64,000 bases of DNA, taken from the NCBI RefSeq assembly GCF_016757965.1, contig NZ_JAEKIW010000001.1:124001-188000 (forward strand), read 5' to 3'. Position numbers and translations under genes: made by a program. Source of the DNA: Archaeoglobus neptunius (GTDB lineage Archaea; Halobacteriota; Archaeoglobi; Archaeoglobales; Archaeoglobaceae). Positions 24,133-32,868 of the stretch are shown here, piece by piece. A model generated the notes under the pieces. It was not told the DNA's origin and made no database searches. It saw nothing but the letters and a program-made list of their open reading frames with translations. The stretch's first letter is position 1. The number at the start of each line of letters is the position of its first letter.

Positions 24133-24531
24133 ATGCCAGAACCAAAAATTCTTATTTTTGCGGCTGAAATGGCCTACAGGGCAGCCGATCAGGCCGGATT
24201 GATGAAGGCATGGTACCCCGTTGCCACCTACATCGTGAGAATTCCATGCACCAGCATGCTCAGACCGGAACTGATAATTTACGCTTTTGAAAAGGGATTT
24301 GATGGTGTATTCGTTGCATCAAGCGGTCCTGACTGCCCGTTTCTTGGAGAATCGTGCGTTGGCAAAACTTCACAGAGGATAGAAAAAGCCTACGAGCTTA
24401 TGAAGGGAAGAGGGATAGAACCTGAAAGACTGCTGATGTCTGGAGTTTGCTCAACCTGCGTTGAGACTCTTGTCGGCAAAACGAAAGAATTTAAAGAGAC
24501 ACTTTCTCGGCTTGGGCCGGTAAAGAGGTGA
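24133..24531 (+). CDS. MvhD/HdrF-like iron-sulfur subunit, missing the first cysteines
   Basis: 132 residues following the MvhD/FlpD family along its length (AYRAADQAGLMKAWYP, YIVRIPCTSMLRPELIIYAFEKGFDGVFVASSGPDCPFLGESCVGKTSQRIEKAYELMKGRGIEPERL). Canonical members begin with a cysteine-rich motif like CCNWCSYAGAD that helps bind a [2Fe-2S] cluster; here it reads AAEMAYRAAD. Only the later Cys remain (PCTSM, DCPFLGESC, VCSTCVE). The cluster may be different or absent. It would attach an electron donor to the following HdrA subunits. Confidence 0.75.
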   Translation: MPEPKILIFAAEMAYRAADQAGLMKAWYPVATYIVRIPCTSMLRPELIIYAFEKGFDGVFVASSGPDCPFLGESCVGKTSQRIEKAYELMKGRGIEPERLLMSGVCSTCVETLVGKTKEFKETLSRLGPVKR

Positions 24532-25817
24532 CTCCTGTGGAGTATGACGTGCTCGTAATCGGTGGGGGAATAGCGGGAATGGAATCATCCCTCACTCTTG
24601 CCGATGCGGGTTTTAAAGTTCTCCTTGTGGAATCTTCACCGAGTCTCGGTGGCAGGATGATACAGCTCAGCAAGGTTTTTCCAACAACCGATTGTGCAGG
24701 GTGCATAACCACGCCAAAAATGGCGGCAACATCAAAACATGAGAACATAACAGTGCTAACTTATGCTGAGGTCGAAAAAATTGAGAACCGGGATGGGGAG
24801 GGTTTTGCTGTCAGAATTCTGAAAAAGCCAAGATACATTGATGAAAAGAAATGCATAGGGTGTGGTAGATGCGAACAGGAATGTCCGATATTTCTGCCTG
24901 ACGAGTTTAACTTTGGTCTAGCGGGTAGAAAAGCAGCCTACATACCGTTTTCGATGGCTTCTCCTCGTGTAGCCCTGATCGATATCGAGAACTGTACCAT
25001 GTGTGGCAGGTGTGAAAGAGTTTGCCCTACGGATGCTGTTGACTTCCTTCAGCAGCCTGAAGAGATTGAGGTGAGGGTTAAAGCTGTGATTGTTGCCACA
25101 GGATTTAAACCATTCAACCCCTCCCTGAAAAGAGAGTACGGCTACGATAGATTTGCAAATGTACTGCATGCACTCGAAATGGAAAGAATTCTTTCCCCCT
25201 CCAGACCATACAACGCCATAGTCCGCCCTTCAGATGGAAAGATCCCGGATAAGGTTGCATTCGTGCTTTGTGTCGGGTCGAGAGATAAGTCTCTTGGAAA
25301 CCCAATCTGTTCCCGTGTCTGCTGCATGTATTCGATAAAGCAGGCCATTCTGCTTTCAGCGGCTCTGCCGCTTGCCGACTTTACGATATACTACATGGAT
25401 ATCAGGGCTTACGGTAAGGGTTTCGAGGAGTTTTACAACATGGCCCGTGACATGGGAATAAGGTTCGTCAAGGGCAGGGTGGCCAAACTTGAGGAGAAGG
25501 AGAATGGTGACATTGCTGTCAGAGTCGAAAACTTTGAGACAGGGGAGATTGAGGAAGAGGTGTATGACATGGTCGTTCTTTCCATTGGTCTTCTGGCGAA
25601 TCCGGATGTTGCAGAAATTGTTGAGGGTCTGGAACTTGACCCATTTGGCTTTGTAATGCAGCAGAAGTCGACAAATCCTGTTGAAACAAACGTCAGCGGT
25701 GTATTCGTTGCAGGATGTGCTGCCGGGCCTAAAGACATTCCAGACACAATAGCAGAGGCAAATGCTGCAGCCTCGCAGTGCATGGCGTATCTGAAGGCTT
25801 TGGAGGTGAGAAAATGA
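24528..25817 (+). CDS. HdrA/QmoA-like FAD and iron-sulfur subunit
   Basis: 429 residues: FAD motif VLVIGGGIAGMESSLTLADAGFKVLLVE, the flavin-adjacent cysteine box TTDCAGCITTP, two [4Fe-4S] motifs (CIGCGRCEQECP, CTMCGRCERVCPTDAV), and the late GVFVAGCAAGPKDIPDTIAEANAAASQ. The short length without an N-terminal extension is like QmoA, the HdrA homologue serving APS reductase in sulfate reducers. GTG start overlaps the previous stop. It is one of two consecutive HdrA proteins. Confidence 0.85.
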   Translation: MTPVEYDVLVIGGGIAGMESSLTLADAGFKVLLVESSPSLGGRMIQLSKVFPTTDCAGCITTPKMAATSKHENITVLTYAEVEKIENRDGEGFAVRILKKPRYIDEKKCIGCGRCEQECPIFLPDEFNFGLAGRKAAYIPFSMASPRVALIDIENCTMCGRCERVCPTDAVDFLQQPEEIEVRVKAVIVATGFKPFNPSLKREYGYDRFANVLHALEMERILSPSRPYNAIVRPSDGKIPDKVAFVLCVGSRDKSLGNPICSRVCCMYSIKQAILLSAALPLADFTIYYMDIRAYGKGFEEFYNMARDMGIRFVKGRVAKLEEKENGDIAVRVENFETGEIEEEVYDMVVLSIGLLANPDVAEIVEGLELDPFGFVMQQKSTNPVETNVSGVFVAGCAAGPKDIPDTIAEANAAASQCMAYLKALEVRK

Positions 25818-27715
25818 GGGACAGAATAGGCGTTTACATATGTCATTGCGGGGGAAACATATCGGACGTCGTGGATGTCGAGAGGGTTGCCGAGGCTGTT
25901 GGAAAAATCCCTGAAGTTGTGGTAGCTAGAACCTATGTCTTCATGTGCTCTGATCCGGGACAGAAGTTGATAGAGGAAGATATCAGGAAGTACGATCTTA
26001 ATGGTATTGTTGTTGCATCCTGCTCTCCTCACCTCCATGAGAAAACATTCCGATCTGCTGTTTCTAGGGGAGGAATGAACCCCTATGTCTATGAACAGGT
26101 CAACATCAGGGAACACGTAAGCTGGGTACATAAACACAGCCCGGAAGAGGCCACCGAAAAGGCAATCAGACTTGTTAAAGCAGGAGTTGCCAAGGTGAGC
26201 CTTGCAAGAGAGCTATCTGAAATAAGGCTCGATGTAAAACCCACTGCTCTTGTTATAGGTGCCGGGCTCGCAGGAATGAGGGCCGCTGTTGATCTTGCAA
26301 AAATGGGTGTTGATGTGCATCTTGTGGAGAAGGAGCACTTTGTTGGCGGGTGGATTGCGAAGGGTTACAAGGCTTATCCGGAAGGAAAGCCGGGGAGCGA
26401 GGTTATCAGGGAGCTGATCGAAGAGATGAAAAGTGGTAAGATCAGGCTGCTCACCGGTGCAGAGGTTTTATCTGTAACAGGGAGTGTGGGCAACTTTCAG
26501 GTCAGAATAAAAGTCAGACCGAGGTTTGTTGTGGGGGAGTGCGATAGATTTGAGGAGGCGATGGAGAAATGTCCCGTTGAGGTTGACGACGAGTTCAATG
26601 AAGGTTTGAGGAAAAGAAAGGCGATATATCAGATCCCTACCTATCCAGAACTACCTGCCATTGATATCGCAAGCTGCAACAGGTGCGGTGAATGCGTAAA
26701 GGTTTGCGGGGAGGCGATTGACCTTAACCAGCAATCAGAGGTTGTTGACATAGAAGCGAGCATGATTATAATGGCCACGGGATTCAAACCCTATACTCCG
26801 AAAGAGGGAGAGTTCGGCTTTGGAAGGAAAGGCATTATCACACTACCACAATTCGAGCGTTTGCTGGCTTTAAGTAACGGGAAATTAACGTATGATGGAA
26901 GGGAAGTCAGGGATGTGGCGTTCATTTACTGTGTGGGTAGCAGAAATGATGAGCATGAGTACTGCTCAAGGTACTGCTGCACCGCCACGATAAACGCTGC
27001 ACTGGCAGCAAAGGAGCTTGGAATCAGGAGTTACCATATCTACAGAGACATCAGAACTTACGGAAAATACGAGACATATTATGAAGATGCAGGGAAGAAC
27101 AGAATGCTCTTTTTCCGATTCACTCCTGACTCGCCACCTGAAGTCAGGACGGAGGGAGAGAAACTTCTCGTTAAAGTCAGAGATCAGCTTACCTTCGGTG
27201 AAGAGGTGGAAATTCCGGTTGATCTCGTTGTCCTGGTGACTGGAATGGAGCTAGCCGAGAGCGAGATTTACGGGATGCTCAAAATTCCTTTCAGCAGGGA
27301 TGGATTTCTCCAGGAGGTTCATCCCAAACTCCGTCCGGTAGAGACCGCTATTGGAGGGGTTTTGATCGCCGGTACCTGTCAGTCTCCGAAAGATGTGATG
27401 GAAACCTCAGCTTCGGCTTCAGCAGCGGCAGCAAAGGCTGCAACCTATCTGCTTAAGGGATACACCGAGCTTGAGCCATTCATTGCAGAGATTGATGCTG
27501 AAAAATGCAACGCCTGCGAAGACTGCGTTGCTGAATGCCCCTCCGGAGCAATATCCATGTCTGAAATAGGGGGATCGAAAGTGGCAGTTGTAAACGGGGC
27601 ACTGTGCAGAGGTTGCGGAGCCTGTGCAGGCATTTGCCCGGTTGAAGCAATCAATCTCAGGGGATACTACTACGATCAGCTCAGAAAGATGATAGACGCA
27701 CTTCTGGAGGTGTGA
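25814..27715 (+). CDS. HdrA-like FAD and iron-sulfur subunit, long form
   Basis: 633 residues from the ATG that overlaps the previous stop (ATGA). N-terminal domain with YICHCGGNISDVVDV and ASCSPHLHEKTF as in methanogen HdrA, then the FAD domain (ALVIGAGLAGMRAAVDLAKMGVDVHLVEK), an internal cluster motif (CNRCGECVKVCGEAIDL), and two C-terminal ferredoxin motifs (CNACEDCVAECPSGAI, CRGCGACAGICPVEAI). The catalytic core of HdrABC, and in MvhADG-HdrABC the site of flavin-based electron bifurcation. Its partner here would be the HdrD-like protein downstream. Confidence 0.88.
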   Translation: MRDRIGVYICHCGGNISDVVDVERVAEAVGKIPEVVVARTYVFMCSDPGQKLIEEDIRKYDLNGIVVASCSPHLHEKTFRSAVSRGGMNPYVYEQVNIREHVSWVHKHSPEEATEKAIRLVKAGVAKVSLARELSEIRLDVKPTALVIGAGLAGMRAAVDLAKMGVDVHLVEKEHFVGGWIAKGYKAYPEGKPGSEVIRELIEEMKSGKIRLLTGAEVLSVTGSVGNFQVRIKVRPRFVVGECDRFEEAMEKCPVEVDDEFNEGLRKRKAIYQIPTYPELPAIDIASCNRCGECVKVCGEAIDLNQQSEVVDIEASMIIMATGFKPYTPKEGEFGFGRKGIITLPQFERLLALSNGKLTYDGREVRDVAFIYCVGSRNDEHEYCSRYCCTATINAALAAKELGIRSYHIYRDIRTYGKYETYYEDAGKNRMLFFRFTPDSPPEVRTEGEKLLVKVRDQLTFGEEVEIPVDLVVLVTGMELAESEIYGMLKIPFSRDGFLQEVHPKLRPVETAIGGVLIAGTCQSPKDVMETSASASAAAAKAATYLLKGYTELEPFIAEIDAEKCNACEDCVAECPSGAISMSEIGGSKVAVVNGALCRGCGACAGICPVEAINLRGYYYDQLRKMIDALLEV

Positions 27716-27717
27716 AA

Positions 27718-28008
27718 ATGGAGAATAAAACGTCCACACTCAGACGTCTCAGAGAAAAAGGTGTTGGGCCGAATAGGGATGCACTTGCAAAGCTGAAGGA
27801 GCAGAGGCAGATAAGAAAGAAGATTGCGGAATCACTGAAAAGCGGGGCAAAAACAATTCCCGAAATTGCCGATGAGACTCAACTGCCATCTCCTGTTGTC
27901 ACATGGTACATAATGACCATGAGGAAGTACGGACAGATAGAGGAGGAGGGAGAAGAAGGGGGGTATTACAGGTACAGGCTTGTGGAAGGTGAGGAAAATG
28001 AGGATTGA
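27718..28008 (+). CDS. small winged-helix protein inside the Hdr operon
   Basis: 96 residues with a helix-turn-helix/winged-helix core (RKKIAESLKSGAKTIPEIADETQLPSPVVTWYIMTMRKYGQIEEEG). ATG 27718 is preferred over GTG 27712, because GGAGGTG covers the latter. Its position between hdrA and hdrD-like genes, with short overlaps on both sides, suggests either a local regulator or a structural subunit. I cannot assign a target. Confidence 0.7.
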   Translation: MENKTSTLRRLREKGVGPNRDALAKLKEQRQIRKKIAESLKSGAKTIPEIADETQLPSPVVTWYIMTMRKYGQIEEEGEEGGYYRYRLVEGEENED

Positions 28009-29161
28009 AGCTGAAAACATTGAGAGGTTTGCTGAAATTCTCGAAGATTTTGGGATGGAGAGGATTTTTGAGTGCTTCAACTGCGGCAACTGTACTGCGA
28101 TCTGCCCCGTCAACGATAACGAACATTTATTTCCAAGAAGGCTTATGAGATATGCACAGCTTGGAGCGAATGAAGTTTTGCTCGATAACGATGACGTCTG
28201 GCTCTGTCTGGTTTGCAGGCACTGCACTGTGACATGCCCGAGAGAAGCTCGTCCCAGTGAGCTTATGGTCGCTGCGAGGAAGGCGATTGTAGAGGCCGGG
28301 GGAGCACCAAAGCACATAGCAGACTTTCTAACGAACATACAGAAACAGAAAAATCCATGGGGAGTGGGCAAATTCAAGAGATCCGACTGGACCAAGAAAA
28401 GCGAGGTTGAGGTTCCAACGGTAAAGGACAAACCCGAATTCGAGTGGCTCTGGTTTGTGGGCTGTGCTCACAGTTTCGATAACAGAAACACCAGCGTGAC
28501 CCTCAAGCTTGCCAGGATATTCAACGAGATTGGACTAAACTTCGCCATTTTGGGCAGGGAGGAGGGATGCTGTGGTAACGATGTGAGAAGAGCAGGTGAG
28601 GAGGGGCTTTTCGAACTTCTTGCTGAGGAGAACATAAAGACGTTTGAAAAGTACGGTGTGAAAAAGATAGTTACTGCCTCGCCTCACTGCTATAACACAC
28701 TGAAGAACGAATATGACGGATATGAGGTTAAATTCGCCCTCGAGATTATTTACGAGGCGATCAAATCTGGAAAGCTTCAGCTCAAGCATCCGATTGACAG
28801 GAAGGTTACTTACCACGACCCGTGCTACCTCGGGAGGTACAATGGCGTTTACGAACTTCCGAGAGAGGTGTTAAAACTTATTCCGGGAGTGAAACTTGTT
28901 GAAATGCCGAGAAACAGGAGCATGAGCTTCTGCTGTGGAGGTGGAAATGGGAATATTGTGGGAGAGTATCCGGGAAAATTCAGACCGAACAATATCAGAG
29001 CAAAAGAAGCTGCAGAAACTGGGGCAGATATCCTTGCAGTTGCATGCCCCTTCTGCATGATAATGCTTGAGGATGGACTGAAGACGCAGAAATTCGACAA
29101 ATCAATGGATGTAAGAGACATAATCGAGCTTGTCTACCTGTCCGCTTTCGGAGAAGAGTGA
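27998..29161 (+). CDS. HdrD-like heterodisulfide reductase catalytic subunit
   Basis: 387 residues: two N-terminal [4Fe-4S] motifs (CFNCGNCTAICP, CLVCRHCTVTCP) followed by two CCG domains (EEGCCGNDVRRAGEE with SPHC; YHDPCYLGRYNGVY, SFCCGGGNGN, CPFC). CCG cysteines bind the noncubane clusters that cleave heterodisulfides in HdrB/HdrD. The HdrC and HdrB parts are fused, as in HdrD and DsrK. It overlaps the winged-helix gene by 11 bases. In an organism with DsrE and TusA nearby the natural substrate may be a protein persulfide or trisulfide rather than CoM-S-S-CoB. Confidence 0.85.
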   Translation: MRIEAENIERFAEILEDFGMERIFECFNCGNCTAICPVNDNEHLFPRRLMRYAQLGANEVLLDNDDVWLCLVCRHCTVTCPREARPSELMVAARKAIVEAGGAPKHIADFLTNIQKQKNPWGVGKFKRSDWTKKSEVEVPTVKDKPEFEWLWFVGCAHSFDNRNTSVTLKLARIFNEIGLNFAILGREEGCCGNDVRRAGEEGLFELLAEENIKTFEKYGVKKIVTASPHCYNTLKNEYDGYEVKFALEIIYEAIKSGKLQLKHPIDRKVTYHDPCYLGRYNGVYELPREVLKLIPGVKLVEMPRNRSMSFCCGGGNGNIVGEYPGKFRPNNIRAKEAAETGADILAVACPFCMIMLEDGLKTQKFDKSMDVRDIIELVYLSAFGEE

Positions 29162-29270
29162 TTTTTCAATATTTTTTGTGAGTAGGTATCTTTTTGTGGT
29201 CTCCGTCAATACACACTGCAACATCCATCAAAACTCATTTTTCAAGTATTGTTTGCACAGACTCCAGGCA

Positions 29271-31577
29271 TCATCCTTCACCTCGCTCCCTTCTTAAATA
29301 ATCTCTTATCATCTCTGATTCCAACCAGCCCCTCTCCAGTTGCTCCATAAGTTTAACCACTCTATTTATCTGCTCAACAATTTTCCCCTTCAACTCTTTA
29401 TCATCAATGTAGATCTCAACATAACTGTGAATCGCTGCCAGAGGATTGCGTATATGATCGACGAGAATTGCAAACTGCTCTATATTCTGCTCAATTTGCT
29501 TGTATGCTCTCCTCTTCATTTCGAAAAGTATGGCTTCATGTACAGCTATTGCCAGTTGTCCTGCAACCATTTTGATGAATTTCAGCTTTTCCCAGACAGT
29601 TTTCCGTCTGGATGCTGCAAGAAGGACTCCAATTTCCTCATCCCTCGTTATCAGCGGGTACATCACATAGCAGTTCATCCCGGCTTTTAACAGTTCAACC
29701 TCCACCGCAGTCAGATCTTCGAGTTCAGAAATTTTTTTCACAATTATTTCCCTTTTCTGTCCATTATTTCTTTTCATCATTAGCTCTTCGATTTTTTCCT
29801 CCGTGAGTGCGATCACCCTTTTCGGTTCTGAAACTTCAAAACCTTCGTCTGCAAAAACCACGATTTGCAGCAGGTCGCACCCGAGCTTTTCCTTCATCCT
29901 TTTTAGAACATCTTTAAGCCAGCCTTCGATTGGCTTTCCTCTAATTATCCCGAGATCGATGCTTCTGAGGATTTCCAGTCTGTCTACCAGGTCCTTTATA
30001 CTCTCTTCACGAGTTTTCTTCTCTGTGATGTCTTCAATTAAGATGAGATACGGCGTATTGTCATTTTTCAGCAAAACAGGAAAGACGTTTATCCACCTTG
30101 CAGCTCCGTCAACCATTATTTTAAGTTCTACAGGTTCGGATTTGTATTCTGTTCCCCTGTAGAAAATTTCCATCACTTTTGGTATGTCTTTTTTGTCAAA
30201 TATTCCAAAATCGATCCATCTCCTTCCTATCACCTCTTCCCTCCTCTTACCAACGATCTTCAGGGCAGCATCATTGCAGTCTATTATCTTCATATCAACT
30301 CCAGATAGGATAATCCCAACAGGTGAAAACTCAAATATCAGGCGATATTTTTCCTCACTTTCTTTCCTGTCTCTTTCAGCCTTTTTGAGTTCCGTGACAT
30401 CGATGAGTGATGCAATAATCTGTTTTGTATGAGGAATCAAAGTTGCCACCACAATACCATTTTTTACATTTCCGTACCTGTCAACAAATTTCAGCTCGTA
30501 GCTTTTTGGAGCTGAATTTGGATCAACCATTTTCAATCTGTAATATCTGAGTATCCTTTCCCTATCCTCCTCAGCTATGAGAATCGTGAATGGCTTCCCA
30601 ATCAGTTCTTTGGCACTGTAGCCTGTTTGTTTTTCAACCTCCGTATTGACAAAAACGATTTTGCCATCTTCAACGACTACGATGCTGGTTCCTGTGTTTT
30701 CAATTACAGTTCTGAACAGATTCTCTATCCTGTCCCTTTCCTTTTTCATTCTAAGGTTTGATATAACATATGTAAGATTTTCTGCCAGTTTTTGGAGCAA
30801 TTCGACCTCCTTTTCGTTGAATGCATTTTCTTCTGAAGCATATATGTTGAGATACCCAATGACTGTGCCATTTAGACGTAAGGGAAGAGATATTGATGAA
30901 AAATACTCGCCTTTCATGGCCTTTCGTGGAACAGATGGCGTAACAGATTCAACATCCCTCTCGACATCTTCTTTCCATATATCACTATCAGCTTTGCCCC
31001 GGATTATCTCTGGTTTATCCTTTCCCGCTTTAGCAACGACCCTGACAGTACCGTCTCTCTCAGCGTATCCAACCCATGCATGAGTGTATTTACCCACATC
31101 AACCAGTATTCTGCAAACCTCTCTGAGAAGTTCGCTTTCATTCTCAATCCGAATTGCTGCCTGGTTAACCTCATTGAGAACCTTGAGCACTCTTTCAGCC
31201 CTCTCCCGTGCAGCGATTTCCTCTGTCAGGATTTTGTCATAAACAGCAAGAAATTTCTGAAAGAGTTTTGGCTCAAATTCTACGAAAATTTTTGAGGCTT
31301 CAGCAAAAATCGCTTTATCGAGTTTTGAAATAGATTTAACCAGCAGGTCCATCCTTCTGGCAAGGTCAACAGGCTTTGTGCCACTTTTGATAATCTTCTC
31401 GATAAAACTGTCGTCAATCTCCTCCACAATCTCATCCGGATTCTTCCTGCCTGACAAAAGATTGTCGAGTAAGCTGCCAACATTCTCCCTGAACTCTTCT
31501 GCGATTTTGGGAGGAAAGTCTTTCAGTATTTGGTCAAACCAGTCATTTATTACTTTATTTACTGTACCAGCATTCAT
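29271..31577 (-). CDS. PAS/GAF sensor with histidine box but no ATPase domain
   Basis: 768 residues from ATG 31577 (GGGGAT before it; a GTG at 31628 would give a 17-residue extension). Order: helical N-terminal region about 1-120, GAF (about 140-280, THAWVGYAERDGTVRVVAKAG), PAS (about 290-410), PAS (about 415-530), second GAF (about 550-680), then LVDHIRNPLAAIHSYVEIYID, a HisKA-like dimerisation helix with the His kept. The chain stops about 55 residues later, so no catalytic ATP-binding domain exists. Either another kinase phosphorylates the His, or signalling is non-enzymatic. Compare the sensor at 15844. Confidence 0.8.
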   Translation of the reverse strand: MNAGTVNKVINDWFDQILKDFPPKIAEEFRENVGSLLDNLLSGRKNPDEIVEEIDDSFIEKIIKSGTKPVDLARRMDLLVKSISKLDKAIFAEASKIFVEFEPKLFQKFLAVYDKILTEEIAARERAERVLKVLNEVNQAAIRIENESELLREVCRILVDVGKYTHAWVGYAERDGTVRVVAKAGKDKPEIIRGKADSDIWKEDVERDVESVTPSVPRKAMKGEYFSSISLPLRLNGTVIGYLNIYASEENAFNEKEVELLQKLAENLTYVISNLRMKKERDRIENLFRTVIENTGTSIVVVEDGKIVFVNTEVEKQTGYSAKELIGKPFTILIAEEDRERILRYYRLKMVDPNSAPKSYELKFVDRYGNVKNGIVVATLIPHTKQIIASLIDVTELKKAERDRKESEEKYRLIFEFSPVGIILSGVDMKIIDCNDAALKIVGKRREEVIGRRWIDFGIFDKKDIPKVMEIFYRGTEYKSEPVELKIMVDGAARWINVFPVLLKNDNTPYLILIEDITEKKTREESIKDLVDRLEILRSIDLGIIRGKPIEGWLKDVLKRMKEKLGCDLLQIVVFADEGFEVSEPKRVIALTEEKIEELMMKRNNGQKREIIVKKISELEDLTAVEVELLKAGMNCYVMYPLITRDEEIGVLLAASRRKTVWEKLKFIKMVAGQLAIAVHEAILFEMKRRAYKQIEQNIEQFAILVDHIRNPLAAIHSYVEIYIDDKELKGKIVEQINRVVKLMEQLERGWLESEMIRDYLRRERGEG

Positions 31578-31626
31578 TTTATATCCCCAAAAACGCCAGA
31601 TTTCATTATGGTCGGCATAGAAACTC

Positions 31627-31668
31627 ACCCTAACCTTAATATATTAGGGTTCTCCTAAATATATAACT
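31627..31668 (-). promoter_or_regulatory. sensor-gene promoter with inverted repeat
   Basis: On the minus strand TTATATATTTAGG (31655-31667) is a TATA element. About 20 bases downstream, ACCCTAA (31627-31633) and TTAGGGT (31644-31650) form a 7-bp inverted repeat with a 10-base spacer, over the expected transcription start. This suits a repressor site for the gene ending at 29271. Confidence 0.45.
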
Positions 31669-31775
31669 ATTTCTCTTCGAGTATTATAACGAATTTTATT
31701 TCACAATCCATCATCCAGCAGAATAGCGAGTTTTTTCTGATGTTAAAAACCAGAAAATTTCAACCCATCTCAGAG

Positions 31776-31850
31776 TGGGCCCGCGGGGGTTCGAACCCCG
31801 GACCTCTCGCTTATCAGGCGAGCGCTCTAACCAGGCTGAGCCACGGGCCC
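31776..31850 (-). tRNA. tRNA-Ile (anticodon GAU)
   Basis: On the minus strand the sequence folds as a full tRNA: acceptor GGGCCCG pairing with CGGGCCC plus discriminator A, D arm, anticodon stem CTCGC/GCGAG with loop CTGATAA (anticodon GAT, template 31813-31815), T arm CGGGG-TTCGAAC-CCCG. No intron and no encoded CCA. GAU reads isoleucine AUC/AUU codons. Downstream on that strand is a T-rich stretch that may end transcription. Confidence 0.97.
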
Positions 31851-31902
31851 TTACACAAACCTGTGGGTATTCTGGAAAAAGGGTTTATTAAAGTTATGGT
31901 GA

Positions 31903-32835
31903 ATGGACTGTATGCGAATACTGAAAAACAGTTCAGATTTCACAATTTACAGGATTTTAAAAAAAGAATGCGTTTCAGGTGAGATGATTGGAAAAAAGCT
32001 CGGTATTTCAAGATCCGCAGTTTGGAAGTCGATAAACAAGTTGAGAAATTCGGGGATAGAAGTGGTGTCGGGAAAGAAAGGTTACAGGGTTTCCGGGGAA
32101 AGGGAGCTGAACCCGTATCAGATTGCGGATATAACATTCGGACAGATAAACGAAATCGATGAAGTGTTCTATTTTGAAGAGGTGGATTCCACTAACGAGC
32201 AGGCGAAAAAGTACGGTAAGCCGGGGGTTCTGTTTTTTGCCGAAACCCAGACGTTGGGGAGGGGCAGACTCGGCAGAAAATGGGAGAGTGAAAAGGGTGG
32301 AATCTACTTTACCCTGACATTGAAACCAAAGCTCGACTACTCTGAACTGCCAAAGCTGACACTCATCGCCGGACTTTCTGTGGCAGAAACGGTTTTCGGA
32401 AAGATTAAATGGCCCAATGACGTTTTAATTCGGGGAAAAAAGGTCTGTGGAATTCTGTCTGAAATCTACGGAGAAATGGAGAGCCCACTTGTTATACTGG
32501 GTATAGGAATCAACGTGCTGAACAGAATTCCTGATGGGCTCAGAGATTACGCCGCATCACTGAACGAGTTCTATGATGCAAGTAGAAAGACCGTTTTTGA
32601 GGACGTCATTAAAAACTTTGCAGGGTATTACAGAATGCTGCTGGATGGGAAATGGCCGGAGCTCAGAAAACGATTTGTCAGAAGGTGTGATACCATCGGA
32701 AAGCTTGTTAGAGTTGAAACTGTAAGTGAAGAGATCATCGGAGTTGCTGAGGATATTGGAGAGGACGGATCCCTGATAGTTGACGGCCGAAAAGTATACG
32801 CCGGAGACTGCATCCATCTAAGAAAAGGCGAGTAA
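31903..32835 (+). CDS. birA: biotin--protein ligase / biotin operon repressor-like
   Basis: 310 residues: N-terminal winged helix (MIGKKLGISRSAVWKSINKLRNSGIEVVSGKKGYRV), the catalytic domain with GRGRLGRKWESEKGGIYFTLTLKP and KWPNDVLI, GIGINV, and a C-terminal SH3-like domain. It makes biotinyl-AMP and attaches biotin to carboxylase or decarboxylase carrier proteins; the winged helix suggests repressor activity as in E. coli BirA. ATG 31912 is an alternative start. It is followed at 33 bases by the DHH gene, which has its own TATA-like ACTTATATGAAG. Confidence 0.93.
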   Translation: MDCMRILKNSSDFTIYRILKKECVSGEMIGKKLGISRSAVWKSINKLRNSGIEVVSGKKGYRVSGERELNPYQIADITFGQINEIDEVFYFEEVDSTNEQAKKYGKPGVLFFAETQTLGRGRLGRKWESEKGGIYFTLTLKPKLDYSELPKLTLIAGLSVAETVFGKIKWPNDVLIRGKKVCGILSEIYGEMESPLVILGIGINVLNRIPDGLRDYAASLNEFYDASRKTVFEDVIKNFAGYYRMLLDGKWPELRKRFVRRCDTIGKLVRVETVSEEIIGVAEDIGEDGSLIVDGRKVYAGDCIHLRKGE

Positions 32836-32868
32836 AAACTTATATGAAGTGTATCCCCATATAACAAC

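Noticed and set aside
31700-31775. C/D-box small RNA next to tRNA-Ile
   Set aside because: Sequences like TGATG and CTGAT occur, but no properly spaced C and D boxes could be paired.
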